Assembly (NCBI RefSeq): GCF_900182705.1
Contig: NZ_FXTP01000002.1
Span: forward strand, 124,001 to 188,000
Length of the DNA stretch: 64,000 nucleotides
Origin: Gracilimonas mengyeensis
GTDB taxonomy: Bacteria; Bacteroidota; Rhodothermia; Balneolales; Balneolaceae
Direction of reading: 5' to 3'
Positions within the stretch are counted from its first letter, which is position 1. Every line of letters begins with the position of its first letter. The notes beneath the pieces were generated by a model. It did no database searches. It had not been told where the DNA came from and saw only the letters and a program-made list of their open reading frames with translations. Positions 25,392-33,834 of this stretch are shown one piece after another. A program made the position numbers and the translations under genes.

Positions 25392-28295
25392 ATGAAAGCA
25401 AAACTAAACACATCAGCACACGTGAAAAAACACATAATATCAGCACTCGTTTGTTTTGCGCTTTCTATTTCATTTCAACTCAAAGCGCAAGATGCAAGTA
25501 CGGGTACCGTTTCTGGTACCGTTGTAGACGCCGAAACCGGCGAAACCCTGATTGGGGTTAATATTGTAATCGAAGGAACCACAACCGGTACCTCAACCGA
25601 CTTGGATGGCCGCTATGCCATCCGAAATATCGAGCCTGGCACTTACACCTTAATTGCCAGCTACGTTTCTTTTCAAAGGCAAACTATCACCGGCGTAGAA
25701 GTAGAAGCCGGCGATGTTACACAGCTTGATCTCACTCTTCAGCCCGAGACCGAAGAGTTAGAAGATGTGATAATCACTGCCGACGCCATTTTGGACAACG
25801 AAGCAGGATTACTTCGTCAGCGCCAAAAGTCAATTTCCTTCAGTGATGCCATTTCTGCTGAGTCTATTTCCAATTCCGGAAGTGGAGATGCAGCAGGAGC
25901 CTTGAAAAAGGTAGTTGGAGCTTCGGTAGTAGATGGTAAATATGTATACATCCGCGGCTTGGGTGATCGCTACACCAGTACCCACCTAAACGGCTCGGAG
26001 CTGCCCAGTGCCGATCCTAACCGGAAATCATTCCAGCTGGATATTTTCCCAAGTAATTTGCTAGAGAATATCGTTACCCTGAAGACCTTCACCCCCGACA
26101 AGCCGGGGAACTTTAGCGGTGGATTGGTAGATATTGCTACCAAAGATTTTCCCGAGCAATTCTCGTTTCAGATATCAGCATCCACAGGGTTTAACACCAA
26201 AGCCTCGTTTAGCAATTTATTGGTAGGTGAATCCAGTGATACCGATTTCCTTGGATATGATGGAGGTCGCCGGGCTATTCCTCAAGAAGTACGCAATTAC
26301 CTGAACAGCGGACAGGAGATTCCCTCCTTAAGAGACACACGTAACGATGAAGAGGCCGCTCAAACCCTCGACCGTCTTTCTAAATCATTTAATAATGAAT
26401 TTCGCCCACGCCAGCAGTATGGTTCCATGAACCAAAGCTATGGTTTTTCTATTGGAAACCAAGTGTCCTTGCTTGGGAAGGATTTGGGCTATACAGCCAG
26501 TTTTTCCTACGGACAAAGTTACTCCGGTTATGATGATGGCGGGGTGTCACGATATGACCTGGTAGGGAATTATTATGAATCGGATCAATTATTCCGGCGC
26601 CTTGACGTAACGGATATTAAAGGAGAGCGAAGCGTAGACTGGGGCGGAATGGCGACTCTTTCCTATCGGTTTGCTCCCAATCATAAAGTTTCTGCACGTT
26701 TTTTACGCACCCAAAGCGGCGTAGCGGAAGGCCGGTACCTGGAAGGCTTTCAGTATGATATCCCCGACGCCCTTTTCCAGACGCGTACTATCCGGTACAC
26801 CGAGCGTAGCCTGACTTCCTTACAATTGAGCGGGAAGAGCTATTTCGAGGATTTTTTGAAGATGTCAATAGAATGGAAAGGATCAACGGCAACCAGCATT
26901 CAGGATGAACCTGATCTGCGCTATTTCACTACCCAGGTAGATACTTTCCCTTCCGGTGCAATCCTGCACTCCAGTCCAACCAACAATTTCCAACGACCGG
27001 GCCGATTCTATCGTGACCTGGAAGAAAGCAACAATACGGCTGGAGTAGACATCAGCATTCCGTTTAACTCCTTCAACCAAAACAAAGGTAATATTAAGTT
27101 TGGTGGAAACGTGGTGGATGTAGATCGGGATTTCCGGGAACAACGTTTCGACTTCTATACCGACGTAACCAATTTTACGCTGAACGATGTAGAAGGCAAT
27201 GTGGACGCGTTTTTTGATTCCTTGGGAATTCTGGGCTACAGCAATAGTGGTCGTCCACAGTTTGGTAATTATGTGCAAAATGCTTCTACCCCGCGTAGTA
27301 ATTATGATGCTACCAAGCAGGTAAATGCCGCCTACATTATGGCGGAACTTCCACTAAGCGATTGGTTTAAGTTGGTGGGTGGGGTTCGTCTCGAAGATGC
27401 CAAGCTTGAAGTGACCAGCATGGATACTTCGCTACAACAGGGAATCCTTGAAAATACCGATCTACTCCCATCAATCAACGGTATTCTGAGTTTGTCCGAA
27501 AACATGAATATTCGTGCAGCTTACACGCGTACGGTGGCGCGACCTACTTTCCGTGAATTGGCCCCTTATATCACCTTCGATTTTGTAGGTGGCTTGTTGT
27601 TCCAGGGGAATGCCAATCTGAAGCGTACCATGATTACCAACTATGACGTACGCTGGGAATACTTTACTTCACCGGGCGAGATATTTGCGATTAGTGGTTT
27701 CTATAAAGAAATGGAAAACCCGCTGGAGCGCGTGATCCGCACTGATCTCGGGAATGACGCTCTTTCCATTCAAAACGTAGAAGAGGGACGTGTTTATGGG
27801 CTGGAAATGGAAGTGCGAAAGAATCTTGGTTTTGCAGGCGATTTCTTCCGCCACTTAACCCTTGGATCTAATTTTACGCTGGTTCGTTCCGAAGTGGATA
27901 TTCCTGAACTGGAATTAAAGGTTATTCGAAACGCTAAACCCGATGCAGAATCTACCAGAAGTCTGCAGGGCCAATCCCCTTATCTCTTCAATATGGACTT
28001 GGGGTACATGAACCCGGATATTGGTTTTAATTCGTCCCTAAGCTACAACTATTTCGGAGACCGGCTCACCATCGTGGCTGAGGGTGCCACCCCAGATATT
28101 TACGAACGCGGATATTCTTCGCTGAACTTCACCGCCAATAAGACCATAGCTGAGAGATTTGAGCTCAGCTTGAAGGCAAACAATCTCCTGAATCCGGACA
28201 TCACATCGTCCCAGATGTTCCAGGACACGGAATACTATTATCAGCGATACAAGCGTGGAATCTCTTTCTCTTTAGGAATTAAGTACAAGATTTAA
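25392..28295 (+). CDS. TonB-dependent receptor with CarboxypepD-like domain
   Basis: A 967-residue outer-membrane importer. A signal peptide ends near QLKAQ (residue 32). A CarboxypepD_reg-like domain (about 38-125: GTVSGTVVDAETGETLIGVNIVIEGT...) is followed by the plug (about 130-250, with VYIRGLGDRYTSTHLNGSELPS) and the 22-strand barrel ending ISFSLGIKYKI. The start may be the ATG used here or the GTG at 25422 (VKKHIISALVCF...), which gives a cleaner signal peptide. It is cotranscribed with the T9SS protein 36 bases downstream. The substrate is unknown; there is no SusD partner, so it is not a classical glycan pair. Confidence 0.92.
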   Translation: MKAKLNTSAHVKKHIISALVCFALSISFQLKAQDASTGTVSGTVVDAETGETLIGVNIVIEGTTTGTSTDLDGRYAIRNIEPGTYTLIASYVSFQRQTITGVEVEAGDVTQLDLTLQPETEELEDVIITADAILDNEAGLLRQRQKSISFSDAISAESISNSGSGDAAGALKKVVGASVVDGKYVYIRGLGDRYTSTHLNGSELPSADPNRKSFQLDIFPSNLLENIVTLKTFTPDKPGNFSGGLVDIATKDFPEQFSFQISASTGFNTKASFSNLLVGESSDTDFLGYDGGRRAIPQEVRNYLNSGQEIPSLRDTRNDEEAAQTLDRLSKSFNNEFRPRQQYGSMNQSYGFSIGNQVSLLGKDLGYTASFSYGQSYSGYDDGGVSRYDLVGNYYESDQLFRRLDVTDIKGERSVDWGGMATLSYRFAPNHKVSARFLRTQSGVAEGRYLEGFQYDIPDALFQTRTIRYTERSLTSLQLSGKSYFEDFLKMSIEWKGSTATSIQDEPDLRYFTTQVDTFPSGAILHSSPTNNFQRPGRFYRDLEESNNTAGVDISIPFNSFNQNKGNIKFGGNVVDVDRDFREQRFDFYTDVTNFTLNDVEGNVDAFFDSLGILGYSNSGRPQFGNYVQNASTPRSNYDATKQVNAAYIMAELPLSDWFKLVGGVRLEDAKLEVTSMDTSLQQGILENTDLLPSINGILSLSENMNIRAAYTRTVARPTFRELAPYITFDFVGGLLFQGNANLKRTMITNYDVRWEYFTSPGEIFAISGFYKEMENPLERVIRTDLGNDALSIQNVEEGRVYGLEMEVRKNLGFAGDFFRHLTLGSNFTLVRSEVDIPELELKVIRNAKPDAESTRSLQGQSPYLFNMDLGYMNPDIGFNSSLSYNYFGDRLTIVAEGATPDIYERGYSSLNFTANKTIAERFELSLKANNLLNPDITSSQMFQDTEYYYQRYKRGISFSLGIKYKI

Positions 28296-28331
28296 TCATC
28301 ACTAAAACCTAACAAAAACAAACACGCACTT

Positions 28332-31244
28332 ATGAAGAAAGCAACGCTACTTATTGCAGCACTTTTGTTGGTGCCCGTCCTTGCGATGGCACAAACAACA
28401 GTGACTGTGAGTTCAAATATCACCACTGATACAGAGTGGACCGCCGATAATGAATATCTGCTGGATGGCATGATTTTCGTTACTAACGAAGCCGATCTGT
28501 ATATCGAAGCTGGAACCACCGTTCGCGGTGCTCAAGGTCAGGACTTAGATGCATCCGGACTGGTTATTACCCGCGGTTCCCGAATTTTTGCAGAAGGAAC
28601 AGCTGACAATCCCATCATCTTCACCGCTGAGGACGATGAAGGTCTCACCAAAGACGATGTTGGTGAGTGGGGTGGTGTAATCCTGCTGGGTCGGGCTTCT
28701 ACTAACAACACGGTTGAAGCTACCATCGAAGGTGTAAACGAGATTACCGACGATCCTGCATTGGTAGGATACGGTGGTGATAATGATATGGACGACTCAG
28801 GAGTGTTACGATACGTATCTATCCGTCACACGGGTATTAATATCGGATCCAGCTCTGGTAACGAAATTCAGGGCCTGACCCTTGGTGGCGTTGGTGCAGG
28901 AACAACCATTGAATATGTAGAATCTTTCGCTTCTGGCGATGATGGCTACGAATGGTTTGGTGGTACAGTAAATACCAAGTACTTGATTTCTGCTTTCAAT
29001 AACGATGATGCGTTTGACTGGGATCAGGGATTCCGTGGAAAAGGCCAATTCTGGTTCGTAATCCAGGATGAAGACCAGGCTGGACGCTCGGCTGAGATGG
29101 ATGGAGCCGGTGGAGACGAGACTGGGACTCCCTTTGCTTATCCAGTGATTTCCAACGCTACTTACATTGGTCCTGGCGTAACATCTACTCCGTCCGGAGA
29201 CCCTGGGCAGATGCTGCAGTTCCGTGATAACACCGGAGCCCTGTACACCAATTCTATCTTCACAGATCACCCCGGCGAAGCGGTAAATGTTGAAGATGTA
29301 GATGGTACGGATGCATTCGATTCCCGTGCCCGTCTGGAAGCTGATTCGCTGAACATCAGCAATAGTGTTTTCTTTGCCTTCGGAACAGGTAGTACTATTG
29401 CTGATATTGCCAATGCTGACTACACAGCCGGCATGCTGAGTGCCAACAATAATGAAATTACCGATCCTGAGATCAACGGTGTAAGCCGTACTGACGATGG
29501 CGGCTTGGATCCTCGTCCGGGTAACAGTGCAGTGCTGAGCGGTGCTCAAATTCCAAATGACCCATTCTTTAGCCAGGTTTCCTACAAAGGTGCTTTTGGT
29601 GGCAAGAACTGGGCAGCCGGATGGACCGCTCTCGAAGAATACGGATACCTCTCTGCTGCAGATGCACCAGGTATGGTGACGGTTTCTGAAAACATCACCG
29701 AAGATACTTACTGGACTGCCGACAACGAATACTTGCTGGATGGTATGATCTTCGTAACAGAAGGCGCTGATTTATACATCGAAGCAGGTACCACTGTGCG
29801 GGGTGGCGAAGGCCAAGATCTGGACGCTACCGGACTGGTTGTTACACGGGGATCTCGTCTTTTTGCTGAAGGTTCTCCAAGCAACCCTATTATCTTTACT
29901 GCTGAAAACGACGAAGGTTTGACTAAAGATGATGTTGGCGAATGGGGTGGAGTGATCCTGCTTGGACGTGCTTCAACCAACAATACCGTAGAGGCAACCA
30001 TCGAAGGCGTAAATGAAATCACTGACGATCCTGCACTGGTAGGTTACGGCGGCAATGACGACATGGATGATTCCGGGGTACTCCGTTATGTATCTATCCG
30101 TCACACAGGTATTAATATTGGTTCCAGTTCCGGTAATGAAATTCAGGGACTGACCCTTGGTGGAGTAGGTGCTGGTACTACGATCGAATACATCGAGTCT
30201 TTTGCTTCTGGCGATGATGGTTATGAGTGGTTCGGCGGTACGGTAAATACCCGTTACCTCGTATCTGCTTTCAATAACGATGATGCCTTTGACTGGGATC
30301 AGGGTTTCCGTGGTAAAGGACAATTCTGGTTTGTAATCCAGGACAGCGACCAAGCCGGACGTTCGGCTGAGATGGACGGTGCCGGTGGCGACGAAACAGG
30401 AACACCCTTTGCTTATCCTGTGATCTCTAATGCTACTTATATTGGTCCTGGCGTATCAGCTACTCCATCCGGAGACCCTGGCCAGATGCTACAGTTCCGT
30501 GACAACACCGGTGCATGGTATACTAACTCCTTGTTTATGGATCACCCCGGTGAAGCGGTGAACGTTGAAGACGTAGATGGTACGGATGCATTCGATTCTC
30601 GTGCCCGATTGGAAGCTGATTCTCTGAACATCAGCAATAGCATCTTCTTTGAATTCGGTACCGGAAATACCATCGCTGACATTGCGAATGCTGACTATAC
30701 AGCCGATATGTTGAGTGCGAATAACAACACAATTACCGATCCGGGTTTACGTGGCGTATCCCGCACCAATGATGGCGGACTGGACCCTCGTCCTAATCCG
30801 AACAGTGCCGTGTACGGTGTAGCGCAAAGCACAGGCGATAGCTGGTTCCACAGCGTGAATTACGCAGGTGCTTTTGACGGCTCAAACTGGCTAGCAGGCT
30901 GGACGGCTCTTGATGAATACGGATTCCTGGGTGACGGTCTGGTTACGGATGTTGAAGAAAAAGAAAGCAGCCTTCCAACTTCCATCAAGCTGAATCAAAA
31001 CTATCCAAACCCATTCAACCCAACTACACAAATCAGCTTCAGCCTGCCGAAAACGCAGCAGGTTAGCCTGAAAGTGTATGATCTGCTGGGTCGCGAAGTG
31101 GCTACCCTGGCTGAACGTCAAACGTTCTCAGCCGGCATGAATAGCCTGAACTTCGATGCATCTTCACTATCAAGTGGTATCTACATTTACCGTCTGGTAA
31201 GTGCCGATGTAACACTGACAAAGAAAATGACGCTTATTAAGTAA
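28332..31244 (+). CDS. T9SS-secreted protein with two long tandem repeats
   Basis: A 970-residue secreted protein. Signal peptide 1-20 (MKKATLLIAALLLVPVLAMA). Two repeats of about 420 residues start at residues 24 and 449 (VTVSxNITxDTxWTADNEYLLDGMIFV...). They share almost all sequence, including DVGEWGGVILLGRASTN and FASGDDGYEWFGGTVNT; the composition suggests a right-handed beta-helix. The last 85 residues are a type IX secretion sorting domain (LNQNYPNPFNPTT...YDLLGREVATL...GIYIYRLVS). It is likely surface-exposed and paired with the receptor encoded upstream, perhaps as a binding or degrading partner. Enzymatic activity is not evident. Confidence 0.9.
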   Translation: MKKATLLIAALLLVPVLAMAQTTVTVSSNITTDTEWTADNEYLLDGMIFVTNEADLYIEAGTTVRGAQGQDLDASGLVITRGSRIFAEGTADNPIIFTAEDDEGLTKDDVGEWGGVILLGRASTNNTVEATIEGVNEITDDPALVGYGGDNDMDDSGVLRYVSIRHTGINIGSSSGNEIQGLTLGGVGAGTTIEYVESFASGDDGYEWFGGTVNTKYLISAFNNDDAFDWDQGFRGKGQFWFVIQDEDQAGRSAEMDGAGGDETGTPFAYPVISNATYIGPGVTSTPSGDPGQMLQFRDNTGALYTNSIFTDHPGEAVNVEDVDGTDAFDSRARLEADSLNISNSVFFAFGTGSTIADIANADYTAGMLSANNNEITDPEINGVSRTDDGGLDPRPGNSAVLSGAQIPNDPFFSQVSYKGAFGGKNWAAGWTALEEYGYLSAADAPGMVTVSENITEDTYWTADNEYLLDGMIFVTEGADLYIEAGTTVRGGEGQDLDATGLVVTRGSRLFAEGSPSNPIIFTAENDEGLTKDDVGEWGGVILLGRASTNNTVEATIEGVNEITDDPALVGYGGNDDMDDSGVLRYVSIRHTGINIGSSSGNEIQGLTLGGVGAGTTIEYIESFASGDDGYEWFGGTVNTRYLVSAFNNDDAFDWDQGFRGKGQFWFVIQDSDQAGRSAEMDGAGGDETGTPFAYPVISNATYIGPGVSATPSGDPGQMLQFRDNTGAWYTNSLFMDHPGEAVNVEDVDGTDAFDSRARLEADSLNISNSIFFEFGTGNTIADIANADYTADMLSANNNTITDPGLRGVSRTNDGGLDPRPNPNSAVYGVAQSTGDSWFHSVNYAGAFDGSNWLAGWTALDEYGFLGDGLVTDVEEKESSLPTSIKLNQNYPNPFNPTTQISFSLPKTQQVSLKVYDLLGREVATLAERQTFSAGMNSLNFDASSLSSGIYIYRLVSADVTLTKKMTLIK
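28401..30930 (+). repeat. Two 1275-base-period coding repeats
   Basis: Unit 1 starts at 28401 and unit 2 at 29676, a period of 1275 bases (425 codons). The proteins are nearly identical, while the codons differ at many third positions, so the duplication is not recent at DNA level. Confidence 0.9.
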
Positions 31245-31302
31245 GTAGCTTTTTTCACTACTCAAGAAACGTCTCACATCACTGTGAGGTGTGCTGATCA
31301 AG

Positions 31303-31336
31303 GAGAGCCCCGAGGAATTGGGGCTCTCTTTTTTTT
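31303..31336 (+). terminator. Intrinsic terminator of receptor/T9SS unit
   Basis: GAGAGCCCC (31303-31311) and GGGGCTCTC (31320-31328) form a perfect 9-base stem followed by eight T. Confidence 0.92.
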
Positions 31337-31542
31337 GATCACAGATCTGTAAGGATTGCGCAGATTGCACTGATTTTGATTAGAGATTTAAGGATTTGGT
31401 CATTCACATGGGTGTGGTTGCTCGTACCACACGCTCTGCGCCTGTCCCGTACAAACCTGTCGGGATTGGAACGGAATGAGGTGAGTATATGCAGAAAGCC
31501 CAATAACCATAACACCATTCACCAATAACCACTCCCCGATTC
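31337..31542. other. Spacer with interspersed-repeat-like sequence
   Basis: No gene. ATCACAGATCTGTAAGG... GCGCAGATTGCACTGATTTTGATTAGAGAT (31338-31387) resembles, from memory, a short dispersed sequence seen in many Bacteroidota genomes. GTGTGGT (31412-31418) and ACCACAC (31426-31432) form a hairpin. Confidence 0.45.
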
Positions 31543-31550
31543 TAATTTTG
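31543..31550 (+). promoter_or_regulatory. TAnnTTTG promoter element for MFS gene
   Basis: TAATTTTG lies 51 bases upstream of the ATG at 31602. It overlaps the alternative TTG at 31548, which therefore is not the start. Confidence 0.55.
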
Positions 31551-31601
31551 CATTCATCGCACCATCAGCGATATTCGACTACCAATTCAATTAAGGATGC
31601 T

Positions 31602-32891
31602 ATGACAAAAAAACCATCAAAAGGCCTGTTTGCATGGGCCATGTACGACTGGGCCAACAGTGCGTATTTTGTGATGATCCAAACTTTCGTGTTTGCTACT
31701 TACTTTTCGCAATCCATTGCAGAAAATGAAATTTCAGGCACAGCCCTGTGGGGTAATATGATTGGACTTGCTGCTTTTGTAGTCGCTTTTTCAGCTCCCT
31801 TTTTAGGAGCCATTGCAGATGAAGGTGGCCGTCGTAAGCCATGGATTATGTTTTTTACCGTGCTATGCGTGTTTGCCTGCAGTATGCTGTGGTTTGCAGA
31901 GCCTTCTCCCGAATACATATGGTTCGCCTTGGCTATGGCATTTTTGGCTACAGTAGGGGCCGAGTTGTCGTTCATTTTTTACAATGCGATGTTGCCAGAT
32001 TTAACCACCAGTAAGAACATTGGAAAATGGTCGGGCTGGGGTTGGGGCATGGGCTATGCCGGAGGCCTGGTTTGTCTGATTGTAGGTTATTTTGGCTTCG
32101 TTCAATATGGAGAGCCACTGCTGGGGCTAAGCGAAGAATCACTGCAGAATGTACGTATTACCTTTGTGTTTACGGGGCTTTGGTATGCGGTCTTTAGTCT
32201 GCCTTTATTTTTAAAAACACCCGATACACCCTCCAGGAATAAGTCGGCCAAAGTAGCCATCAAAGACGGAATGAAGGAGCTTAAAAATGGGCTAAAATTA
32301 CTCAAGGAAGAACCCAATATTGGTAAATTCTTAGTAGCCCGTTTGTTTTACAATGATGGGCTGGCTACTATTTTTGCTATGGGGGGCGTGTATGCAGCCG
32401 GTTCGTTTGGTTTTGATACCGGAGATATTTTCATCTTTGGAATCGCTCTCAACATCACGGCAGGGCTGGGTGCACTTGTATTCTCGTGGATGGACGATAT
32501 CGCAGGTAGTAAGCGTACAATTTTGTGGGCTTTGGCTGGTCTGACTGTGCCCGTGTTTGCCGTGCTTCTGACGGAGTCAGTAACCTGGTTTTGGATTTGG
32601 GGAGTTGCCCTTGGAATATTTGTAGGACCGGTGCAGGCATCGAGCCGTACTTTTATGGGTAGAATCGCCCCGCAAGATAAACGAAATCAAATGTATGGGC
32701 TGTTTGCTTTATCGGGTAAACTAACCACTTTTGCAGGTCCATTATTGGTAGGATGGATAACCCTTTTAGCGGATAGTCAGCGCTGGGGAATGAGTGCCAT
32801 ATTATTGCTGCTTTTAATAGGGCTTGGATTGATGTTTTTTGTACAAGATGTACAGGGAACAGAGCGTGAAAAAGTGCCTATAAATAACTGA
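31602..32891 (+). CDS. UMF1-type MFS transporter
   Basis: A 429-residue inner-membrane transporter. I chose the ATG at 31602 (MTKKPSKGLFAWAMYDWANSAYFVMIQTFVFATYF) because it follows an AAGGA site and because the promoter element overlaps the upstream candidate start. About 12 hydrophobic segments and the family signature AMYDWANSAY at the first helix place it in the UMF1 (Atg22-like) branch of the major facilitator superfamily. Substrates of bacterial members are mostly unknown; amino acids have been suggested from the yeast homologue. The gene is monocistronic. Confidence 0.88.
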   Translation: MTKKPSKGLFAWAMYDWANSAYFVMIQTFVFATYFSQSIAENEISGTALWGNMIGLAAFVVAFSAPFLGAIADEGGRRKPWIMFFTVLCVFACSMLWFAEPSPEYIWFALAMAFLATVGAELSFIFYNAMLPDLTTSKNIGKWSGWGWGMGYAGGLVCLIVGYFGFVQYGEPLLGLSEESLQNVRITFVFTGLWYAVFSLPLFLKTPDTPSRNKSAKVAIKDGMKELKNGLKLLKEEPNIGKFLVARLFYNDGLATIFAMGGVYAAGSFGFDTGDIFIFGIALNITAGLGALVFSWMDDIAGSKRTILWALAGLTVPVFAVLLTESVTWFWIWGVALGIFVGPVQASSRTFMGRIAPQDKRNQMYGLFALSGKLTTFAGPLLVGWITLLADSQRWGMSAILLLLLIGLGLMFFVQDVQGTEREKVPINN

Positions 32892-33030
32892 CTAAGAAAG
32901 AAATATATTTATTCGCGTATTTGTTAAATTAACGCAGATTTTATTACTGTTAATTGCAGTACCAACTAACAGCGGGTGTTTTTTTAATGAATGCCCTTAA
33001 CCGTAACTAAATTCTAAAGGAGTACTACAT

Positions 33031-33207
33031 ATGAGTAGAATGGACGATATCAATAATGTAATTGAAGAATTACAAGTTGACATGAATAAGTTTTATGAAA
33101 AAGGAAATAAAGCTGCAGGAACTCGTGCCCGTAAGCATTTGATGAACCTGAAAAACCTAGCCCACGAAATCCGTCAGGAAATTCAGGCTAAGAAAAACGC
33201 TATGTAA
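33031..33207 (+). CDS. Histone H1-like (Hc1-type) DNA-binding protein
   Basis: A short 58-residue basic protein (MSRMDDINNVIEELQVDMNK... KGNKAAGTRARKHLMNL... AM). The FYEKGNKAAGTRARKHLMNLKNLAHEIRQEIQ core matches the small Hc1-family histone-like proteins of Bacteroidota, thought to bind DNA non-specifically. It is predicted to be two helices, with Lys/Arg-rich faces. A strong AAAGGAG (33016-33022) precedes the ATG and a good terminator follows, suggesting a highly expressed single gene. The function is inferred from family resemblance. Confidence 0.85.
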   Translation: MSRMDDINNVIEELQVDMNKFYEKGNKAAGTRARKHLMNLKNLAHEIRQEIQAKKNAM

Positions 33208-33234
33208 TTTCTTCATTACATTGAAGATCTACTA

Positions 33235-33262
33235 AAAAGCCACCATTGTGTGGCTTTTTTTA
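33235..33262 (+). terminator. Terminator of histone-like gene
   Basis: AAAAGCCAC (33235-33243) pairs with GTGGCTTTT (33250-33258) around CATTGT and runs into seven T. It overlaps an upstream in-frame start of the next gene, supporting the later ATG there. Confidence 0.9.
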
Positions 33263-33324
33263 TTAGTTGGTGTTTCCATTTTCTTCTTATACTCCCTAAT
33301 CACATCTGCATTAACCTATTTGCA

Positions 33325-33834
33325 ATGAACCAAGAGCCTGGTACAAGAATTAATGAAAATGCCGTCAAAGCCTGGACGGTAAACGCCTGTTTATATGGAT
33401 TACTTTGGTTTATACCACCTGCTTTGTATGTGGCTATAGCTGTAGGAGAAACTATAGATAGCTCAGCAGCATGGTACAGTCAAATTAGCTGGTTGCTGAT
33501 GGGATCACTTACGGTTGTCGCTTTGACGCTCTATGTACTGACAGCCTTAGTATTTCCCAAGTTGCGCTGGAAACGCTGGAAGTACGACGTGAGCGAGAAA
33601 GAGGTTGATATGCTGAGAGGAATCATCATCAAGAAAAGAACACTGGTACCTATTAACCGCGTACAGCACGTGGACACAAGGCAGGGGCCGGTGTATCGCA
33701 AATTCGGGCTTTCTTCGGTCACTATATCCACCGCTGCCACCACACATGAGATCCCTGCGCTGGATGACCAAACGGCAGATGACCTGAGAGATAAAATTTC
33801 AACCCTGGTTAGAAAAGTTAAAGAGGATGTCTGA
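33325..33834 (+). CDS. bPH2 (YdbS-like) membrane protein
   Basis: A 169-residue protein. The ATG at 33325 (MNQEPGTRINENAVKAW) is preferred over an upstream in-frame TTG/ATT region that lies within the previous terminator. Two membrane segments are at about 18-40 and 55-78. They are followed by a bacterial PH-like domain (bPH2, DUF304: WKYDVSEKEVDMLRGIIIKKRTLVPINRVQHVDTRQGPVYRKFGLSSVTISTAA). Like B. subtilis YdbS, it is encoded just before a larger YdbT-type protein, with an 8-base overlap. The pair likely forms a membrane complex; in B. subtilis related proteins affect resistance to certain bacteriocins. Confidence 0.87.
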   Translation: MNQEPGTRINENAVKAWTVNACLYGLLWFIPPALYVAIAVGETIDSSAAWYSQISWLLMGSLTVVALTLYVLTALVFPKLRWKRWKYDVSEKEVDMLRGIIIKKRTLVPINRVQHVDTRQGPVYRKFGLSSVTISTAATTHEIPALDDQTADDLRDKISTLVRKVKEDV

